Below the pieces are notes generated by a model. It saw only the letters and a program-made list of their open reading frames with translations. It searched no databases and was not told the DNA's origin. Shown in pieces: positions 58,998 through 64,000 of a DNA stretch of 64,000 nt. The DNA is taken from NCBI GenBank assembly GCA_963422385.1, contig OY729432.1, positions 1,984,001-2,048,000 of the forward strand. Direction: 5' to 3'. Source of the DNA: JAJDTQ01 sp963422385 (lineage in GTDB: Bacteria > Desulfobacterota > Binatia > UBA9968 > JAJDTQ01). Every line of letters begins with the position of its first letter. Position 1 is the first letter of the stretch. Position numbers and translations under genes: made by a program.

Positions 58998-59774
58998 CTA
59001 CTCTCTCGGGTTCAGCTCGTCCTTGAGGGTGTTCCAGATGTCGAGCTTGATGTCGTTGAATTCCGGCGACAGCCGCATCTCGTAACCCCGCGGCCTCGGA
59101 AGGTTGATCTTGATGATCCGCTTGGTCCTGCCGGGCCTGGCGGTCATGACGATGACGCGGTCCGACAGATAGGCGGCTTCCTCGATGCTGTGGGTGACGA
59201 ACAGAACGGTCTTCTTGTGCTTGTCCCAGATCTGCAGCAGCTCGGCCTGCATGAGGTCCCGGGTCTGGGCGTCCAGCGCCGCGAAGGGCTCGTCCATGAG
59301 CAGCACCTCGGGGTCCGTGGCCAGCGCCCGGGCAAGACCCACCCGCTGCTTCATGCCTCCGGACAACTCGTGCGGAAAGTGTCCCTCGAACCCGGTGAGC
59401 CCAACCAGGTTGACGAGCTCCTGGGCTCGGGGGCGGCGTGTGGCGACCGGCTCTCCCTTGAGCTCCGGACCGAGCTCCACATTGGCCATGACCGTCCGCC
59501 ACGGCAGCAGGCCGAACTCCTGGAAGACCATGGCGCGCTCGATGCCCGGACCGGTGATCTTCTTGCCGCCGATCTCCATCTCGCCCCGGTCGGGCTTCAG
59601 GAGCCCCAGCAGCACGTTCAGGAACGTGCTCTTGCCGCAGCCCGACGGCCCCACGATGGAGACGAACTCGCCGCTGTTCAGCTCGATGCGGAAATCCTTG
59701 AGGGCGGTGACCGGATCCCGGTTCTTGGGTGTGAACGTCAGCGTAATGTCGGTGGATCGGATGTAGGGTTCCAT
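58998..59774 (-). CDS. ABC transporter ATP-binding protein (SsuB/TauB/NrtD type)
   Basis: 258 residues. Walker A VGPSGCGKST at 41-50, Q-loop VFQEFGLLPWRTVMANVELG, signature ELSGGMKQRVGLARALA, Walker B VLLMDEPFAALDAQTRD, H-loop VTHSIEEAAYLSDR. All are standard for nitrate/sulfonate/taurine importers. The C-terminal 45 residues (RPGRTKRIIKINLPRPRGYEMRLS) are usual. The start MEPYIRST is chosen because homology begins here; the frame is open for 1.2 kb upstream, antisense to the glycosyltransferase. It is the first gene of its operon. Confidence 0.94.
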   Translation of the reverse strand: MEPYIRSTDITLTFTPKNRDPVTALKDFRIELNSGEFVSIVGPSGCGKSTFLNVLLGLLKPDRGEMEIGGKKITGPGIERAMVFQEFGLLPWRTVMANVELGPELKGEPVATRRPRAQELVNLVGLTGFEGHFPHELSGGMKQRVGLARALATDPEVLLMDEPFAALDAQTRDLMQAELLQIWDKHKKTVLFVTHSIEEAAYLSDRVIVMTARPGRTKRIIKINLPRPRGYEMRLSPEFNDIKLDIWNTLKDELNPRE

Positions 59775-59849
59775 CGGCCCCGAAGCTACTACAATGACGG
59801 TGGGGTGACAAGTGGCGCGCCCGCGTCCGGGTGGATTCCATTGCACCAG

Positions 59850-59871
59850 GGTCGGCGCCGGGGCGCCGACC
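59850..59871. repeat. GGTCGGCGCC palindrome
   Basis: GGTCGGCGCC and GGCGCCGACC (10-bp arms, 2-base loop) lie in the gap between the divergent ABC ATPase and glycosyltransferase genes. Possible regulatory site or chance hairpin in GC-rich DNA. Confidence 0.4.
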
Positions 59872-60020
59872 TGCCGGACGCGGTTCGGGAAGCGAGCGGC
59901 AAGGGCAGCGGGCGCACTCGCAGGATCAGATGAGAGGGGAGTTGAGACGAGGTGGTGGGAGTGGCGACGAGTTATTTGACACGCCCTGTTGGAGCGACTA
60001 CGTTCCAACACCTTAGAGCG

Positions 60021-60806
60021 ATGCGTATCGTTTTGATCAATCTTGATCGGGCTTCTGAGCGACGGGCGCGCATGGCTCGGAAGTTTGCCGCAGTCGGCCT
60101 TGCCTATGAGATCAGGAAGGCCATGGACGGGCGGTTGTTGTCGGCGGACGATCTTGCCCATGTTGATTGGGCGAGCCAGCGGCATTTCGGTATCCCTCCG
60201 CCGACCGATGGCGCCATCGCCCTTTGGTTGACGCAGCGTGCACTGTTGCAGGACCTTGTGGAGAACGGTCCTGAAATGATGGCGATTTTCGAGGACGATG
60301 CGTTGCTTGAGCCGGGGCTTCCCGACGTCTTGAAGGCATTGGAGCGGAAACCGTTCAGCTTCGACATTGTCGCATTGAACAGGAGACATCCCAAAAGGCG
60401 CTTCTTTCCTTGCATCTCGCTGACGGACCGGCATACGGTCGGAAGAGTACGGTTCTCGGACAGTGGGGGAGAGGGCTACGTCATCACGCGGAGCGCCGCC
60501 AAGCGCTTTCTGGAGGCCACACCGAGGATGATCTGGCCGGTTGACCACGCGGTCTTGCGTTTCTGGATCAATGGGCTCAACGTGTTCTACGTCGAGCCGC
60601 CGGTGGTCCGCCATGCCGGATACGAGGGTTCCCTGATCGAAGGCAATCCGGTTTCCAGCCGCCTGCGAGCGGAGACGAACCACTCCCTCGGTTTTTGGCG
60701 GCGAACTCTGACGACCGTTTCGCGTGGTGTGCAAAAGTATATTGCGTTCCGCAGACTTCTGCATGGCGATCGGCACAACGGGGCGCTGCCGCTTATCCGA
60801 CCCTGA
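60021..60806 (+). CDS. Glycosyltransferase family 25 (LPS/LOS biosynthesis type)
   Basis: 261 residues. RIVLINLDRASERRARMARKFAAVGLAYE is the family opening. The metal and donor motif is IFEDDALLEPG (E91-D92-D93). GEGYVITRSAAKRFL and PVDHAVLRFW are later family blocks. Such enzymes add galactose or a related sugar to lipooligosaccharide at the inner face of the inner membrane. It begins the surface-glycan cluster. Upstream of ATG 60021 only a weak AGAG is visible. Confidence 0.9.
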   Translation: MRIVLINLDRASERRARMARKFAAVGLAYEIRKAMDGRLLSADDLAHVDWASQRHFGIPPPTDGAIALWLTQRALLQDLVENGPEMMAIFEDDALLEPGLPDVLKALERKPFSFDIVALNRRHPKRRFFPCISLTDRHTVGRVRFSDSGGEGYVITRSAAKRFLEATPRMIWPVDHAVLRFWINGLNVFYVEPPVVRHAGYEGSLIEGNPVSSRLRAETNHSLGFWRRTLTTVSRGVQKYIAFRRLLHGDRHNGALPLIRP

Positions 60807-60871
60807 CGACTCTTCGCGCATACGCCTGACGGGAATCAGACACTTGGCGACAGGAGGAAGCTGGCCATCCC

Positions 60872-61612
60872 ATGAGAAGAAAGATCCGTAAGGGAATCGA
60901 ACGGACAGGGTGGTACAGAGCCTTCCGGAGAAGGATCGCGCTCCGCAGATTGGAACGGTGCCGGCCTGGATCGGCGACATGGTTCGTCGAGACCGAGATC
61001 AAGTACGGCGGCTTCATTGAAAACGTACTGATGAAGCGTTCAAGTGCCTATGACACCGGCGATCCCGAGCGCCACAGGCTGCTGCAGGGGGGCGATCGGA
61101 TGGGGATGAGAGCACACGGGTACGCGGCCAAGTATTCCCAGTACGTTGCACCTTATTTGACGACGCGGGCTCCGCTTGTGGTAGTGGAAGTCGGGATTCT
61201 GACGGGTATCGGGCTGGCGTTATGGTCCGATCTTTTTCCGAAGGCCCGAATCATAGGACTCGACATTGACCTGAGTCATATACGAGATAACATCGCCAAC
61301 CTCAAGCAGATGGGCGCTTTTCGAGAACGAGAACCGGAACTCTACCAGTTCGATCAATTCGAACCGAATCGATGTTTTCTGGCAGATATTCTCGAAGGCG
61401 ATAGAATTCACGTCGTTGTCGATGATGCCGATCATAGTTCCGACGCGATTTTGAAGACCATGGAGAGTGTGGCGCCTCATCTCAGTGAGCAGTTCGTGTA
61501 TTTCATCGAGGACAATCGCTTGGTCGACATCGACATCCGCTTCCTTTATCCGTCGTACAAGGTGGAGAAATCGGATGAGTTGACGATCGTTACGCACGGA
61601 GTTTCCGACTGA
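60872..61612 (+). CDS. Class I SAM-dependent methyltransferase-like protein (macrocin/CmcI type)
   Basis: 246 residues. VVVEVGILTGIGLALWSDLFPKARIIGLDIDLSHI is a Rossmann motif I and II pair (E-V-G-I-x-x-G...G-L-D-I-D). VVDDADHSSDAILKTMESV supplies acidic metal or SAM-contact residues as in sugar O-methyltransferases. The first 70 basic residues are an extra domain. AGGAGG lies 14 bases before the ATG, a longer gap than usual. In this cluster it probably methylates a glycan sugar, which is inference. Confidence 0.75.
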   Translation: MRRKIRKGIERTGWYRAFRRRIALRRLERCRPGSATWFVETEIKYGGFIENVLMKRSSAYDTGDPERHRLLQGGDRMGMRAHGYAAKYSQYVAPYLTTRAPLVVVEVGILTGIGLALWSDLFPKARIIGLDIDLSHIRDNIANLKQMGAFREREPELYQFDQFEPNRCFLADILEGDRIHVVVDDADHSSDAILKTMESVAPHLSEQFVYFIEDNRLVDIDIRFLYPSYKVEKSDELTIVTHGVSD

Positions 61613-61682
61613 GTGGTTGTCGACGAACGAAAAGTCCGCCGGTACGGCTTGAACGCCTGAATCGCCTTCCAGGGACCCTCGC

Positions 61683-62921
61683 GTGCATATCGCTCTTGTC
61701 ATTCCGGACCTTGTCGGCGGCGGCGCCGAACGGTCGGTGCTCATCCTGGCCCAGGGGTTGCTCGACCGTGGCCACAAGGTTGATGTGGTTCTGTTCCGAA
61801 CCCGAGTTGATTACCCGGTTTCCGAAGGTGCGCGGCTGTTCGTGATGGATCGCAGGCTGGACGGACTCGCGGCAGATGGCGCCGCGGAGGCTCCTGCCCG
61901 CCGGGTCCACCTCCCCGCGCCTTTCAGTCCGTTGGATTGGGCGCGCATGGCGTACGCCGTCCGTTGGAATCCGCTTTGCCTGCCCGCGCGGCGCCACGTC
62001 CGCCAGGCTCGCGCCCTCGCAGGCTACATGGAGCGTGAGAAGCCGGATTGTGTATTGCCGAACCTTGCCAGCGCGAGCATTGCGACACTCTGGGCAGCGG
62101 GTCTCCTTGCCGTACCCCCGCCGATCATACCCATCTTTCGCGATATCGTTCGATACGGGACATCCCGCCGCCGCGACCTGCGCCGAAGCCGGCGTCTGTT
62201 CACCGGCGCCGCTCGTTTCGTGGGCGTGTCTCAGGGGGTCTCCGCAAGTTTGGCGGCGACCATGGGAATGTCGGACGATAGCATCACGACCATCTACAAT
62301 CCGGTGGTAAGCCCCGACCTTCAAGTCAGGATGGCGGAGCCTCCGGACCACCCCTGGCTCCTGGACGGAGAAGAGCCCGTCATTCTCGCGGCGGGACGCC
62401 TGTCGTATCAGAAGGACTATTCCACCCTCATCAAGGCCTTTGCCCGACTCGTTGCGCGGCGTTCGTGCCGCCTGATCATCCTTGGCGAGGGACGCCGCCG
62501 GAAGGTGCTTGAAAGACTTGTCGAGGATCTGCGCCTCAACGATCGGGTGTCGTTGCCGGGATGGGTCGAAAATCCTTTCGCATTCATGTCCCGCGCGTCC
62601 CTCTTCGTATTGTCGTCAAGACACGAGGGACTGCCCGGGGTTCTGATTCAGGCACTCGCGTGCGGTTGTCCGTGCGTGAGCACCGATTGTCCGTCGGGTC
62701 CCGCGGAAGTGCTTCAGGACGGTCGAGTGGGGCCACTTGTTGTGGTCGGGGACGAGGCGGCGTTGGCGGAGGCGATGGCTCGTACCCTTGATCAACCGCC
62801 CGACGGTCGGGAGTTGAAGCAGCGGGCCGCGTATTTCTCCGTGGACCGTGCCGCTGCCGCCTACGAGGACCTGCTGTCCACCGTTGTGCCGTCACGCCTG
62901 ACCGGACGGTCGGTGAAATGA
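61683..62921 (+). CDS. Glycosyltransferase family 4 (GT-B fold)
   Basis: 412 residues from GTG 61683. HIALVIPDLVGGGAERSVLILAQGLLDRGHKVDVV is the acceptor-side N-terminal motif with the G-G-A-E loop. VILAAGRLSYQKDYSTLIKAFARL opens the donor domain, and SSRHEGLPGVLIQALACGCPCVSTD is the conserved E-x7-E-like sugar-nucleotide motif. It is cytoplasmic or peripheral to the membrane and builds a polysaccharide or lipid-linked glycan. The donor sugar is unknown. Confidence 0.92.
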   Translation: MHIALVIPDLVGGGAERSVLILAQGLLDRGHKVDVVLFRTRVDYPVSEGARLFVMDRRLDGLAADGAAEAPARRVHLPAPFSPLDWARMAYAVRWNPLCLPARRHVRQARALAGYMEREKPDCVLPNLASASIATLWAAGLLAVPPPIIPIFRDIVRYGTSRRRDLRRSRRLFTGAARFVGVSQGVSASLAATMGMSDDSITTIYNPVVSPDLQVRMAEPPDHPWLLDGEEPVILAAGRLSYQKDYSTLIKAFARLVARRSCRLIILGEGRRRKVLERLVEDLRLNDRVSLPGWVENPFAFMSRASLFVLSSRHEGLPGVLIQALACGCPCVSTDCPSGPAEVLQDGRVGPLVVVGDEAALAEAMARTLDQPPDGRELKQRAAYFSVDRAAAAYEDLLSTVVPSRLTGRSVK

Positions 62922-63082
62922 AGGCCGGCAACCTCCACGTCCGAAGACCACGGCGTCGCGATGGCATCCCGCGATCGTCGAGTGCTCCCCTTGCGGAAAC
63001 GCCCTAACGGGGTGTCTACCTGGCCATGGAAAAGGCGCTTGGCTATCGGGAGTGTATTCCAATACGGAAGTGAGCGTGAAGC

Positions 63083-63979
63083 ATGCTTGACCTCCCCTGG
63101 ACTTTCCTCAGGAAAGTTCGGCGAACCCGAAGAGAGAGAAAAAGACTTTCGGAGATAAACAGGATCGGATGCCATGCAGCATCTCTCAGGACCGCGAACC
63201 CGGAGCGTTTGCGCGAAGTCTTTTCTTCGTACGAAACAGATTCGCTGTGGAACTCGGCCATCCGGAAGTTGACCCTTTGCCATATTCCGGATGGATCGGG
63301 TGGCGTCAATCCTGGAGACCGAAGGGCGCTCTTTTATCTGATCTGCGCCTTCAAGCCCCGGTCCATTCTGGAAATCGGAACGCACATCGGCGCGTCAACG
63401 GTGCATCTAGCCATGGCGCTTCACATGAACCGGACGTTCGGTCATGGCGGGGATCCCGGCGGGCTTGCCACCACTCCAACCCGTGCCTCAATGGCCGAAA
63501 GACCCGGGCTGGTATCCGTGGACGTGGCGGATGTCAATGATGCCGTTTCGAAACCGTGGCTGAAACATGGAACGAAACACTCTCCCGTCGAGATGGCAAG
63601 ACGGATGGGTACCGGGCATCTCGTCGAGTTCGTCGTTGATCATTCACTCGATTATCTGAAAAAGTCCCACGACAGGTTCGATTTCATTTTTCTCGACGGT
63701 GATCATGGCGCGGAGACGGTGTATCAGGAAATACCCAGTGCCCTTGGTGCGCTGGACCAAGGCGGCGTCATTCTGTTGCACGACTATTTTCCCGGCTTGC
63801 GACCGCTGTGGATGGACGGCTCGGTAGTTTCGGGTCCCTTTCTCGCCATCGAGCGCCTCAGGAACGAAGGCGCCGACTTCATCGTTTACCCTCTGGGCAA
63901 ACTGCCTTGGCCAACGAAGTTGCGGTCGAACGTCACGAGCCTGGCTCTTCTCGTAAAACCGGAGGGGCGAGGAGTGTGA
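63083..63979 (+). CDS. Class I SAM-dependent methyltransferase (methyltransf_24-like)
   Basis: 298 residues. RSILEIGTHIGASTVHLAMAL is SAM motif I and RFDFIFLDGDHGAETVYQEI is the D-G-D-H motif of cephalosporin hydroxylase/O-methyltransferase-like enzymes. VILLHDYFPGLRPLW follows as in that group. The N-terminal 100 residues are basic and lack clear domains. Its stop is near the window edge, so further cluster genes may follow. Confidence 0.82.
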   Translation: MLDLPWTFLRKVRRTRRERKRLSEINRIGCHAASLRTANPERLREVFSSYETDSLWNSAIRKLTLCHIPDGSGGVNPGDRRALFYLICAFKPRSILEIGTHIGASTVHLAMALHMNRTFGHGGDPGGLATTPTRASMAERPGLVSVDVADVNDAVSKPWLKHGTKHSPVEMARRMGTGHLVEFVVDHSLDYLKKSHDRFDFIFLDGDHGAETVYQEIPSALGALDQGGVILLHDYFPGLRPLWMDGSVVSGPFLAIERLRNEGADFIVYPLGKLPWPTKLRSNVTSLALLVKPEGRGV

Positions 63980-64000
63980 GGCGGTCCTTTGAGACGGGAC

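Overview
The window is GC-rich, densely coded DNA from a Gram-negative bacterium. LolA, a TonB-type protein, a D-Ala-D-Ala carboxypeptidase and a glycosyltransferase family 25 (LPS-type) gene all point to an outer membrane. The mix of nadK-recN, RNase J with FtsK, many small-organic-acid transporters, a CoxL-type protein and a UGA-containing GrdB-like gene suggests a deltaproteobacterial, Tectomicrobia-like or Binatota-like environmental lineage. That placement is inference, not something the sequence proves.

Layout. 1-2.4 kb: edge of a circularly permuted ATP-grasp gene, tRNA-Ala(GGC), recN, then nadK. 3.3-9.6 kb: nitroreductase, a lone CoxL-like molybdopterin subunit, an N-acyl-D-amino-acid deacylase-type amidohydrolase, a Rieske protein and ferrochelatase. 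9.7-19.2 kb: a housekeeping block with an NMT1-type binding protein, plsC, RNase J, ftsK, lolA, a DksA/TraR zinc finger protein, a cupin, proC and a TonB-domain protein. 19.2-23.6 kb: a TPR protein translationally coupled to a 48-residue membrane peptide, then an accessory patch (sulfatase remnant, SWIM zinc finger protein, retropepsin-like protein). 23.7-26.9 kb: a compact operon of GatC-like peptide, M20-like protein, ComD/ComE decarboxylase and RidA. 27-30.3 kb: exonuclease III, an ABC ATPase and two SDRs.

30.3-35.5 kb is a gene graveyard. It holds a multiply frameshifted DUF3320-type helicase, an AAA/DUF4143 ATPase with one frameshift and one nonsense codon, an intact PQQ-type sugar dehydrogenase, and a chimera in which a truncated AAA ATPase runs straight into a truncated RNA ligase. 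35.6-40 kb (minus strand): a DUF255 thioredoxin-fold protein, a GrdE-like protein and a GrdB-like selenoprotein whose in-frame UGA is followed by a SECIS-like hairpin. 40.1-46.1 kb: alpha/beta hydrolase, luciferase-type monooxygenase, isochorismatase, DacB and an SDR. 46.2-52.5 kb: a TctCBA transporter diverging from a TAXI-TRAP transporter. 52.7-59.8 kb: VOC protein, SLT lipoprotein and NMT1-type binding protein, then a second graveyard (OLD-type ATPase remnant, phage-capsid-like remnant, conserved unknown plus XRE regulator), then a minus-strand ABC permease/permease/ATPase cassette. 60-64 kb: a cell-surface glycan cluster of two glycosyltransferases and two methyltransferase-like genes, running off the right edge.

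Several short dispersed palindromic repeat families recur between genes. No CRISPR array, intact insertion sequence, rRNA or riboswitch was seen. The most noteworthy items are the recoded UGA in the Grd-like pair, the M20-like protein that has lost most metal ligands, and the ATPase/RNA-ligase deletion chimera.
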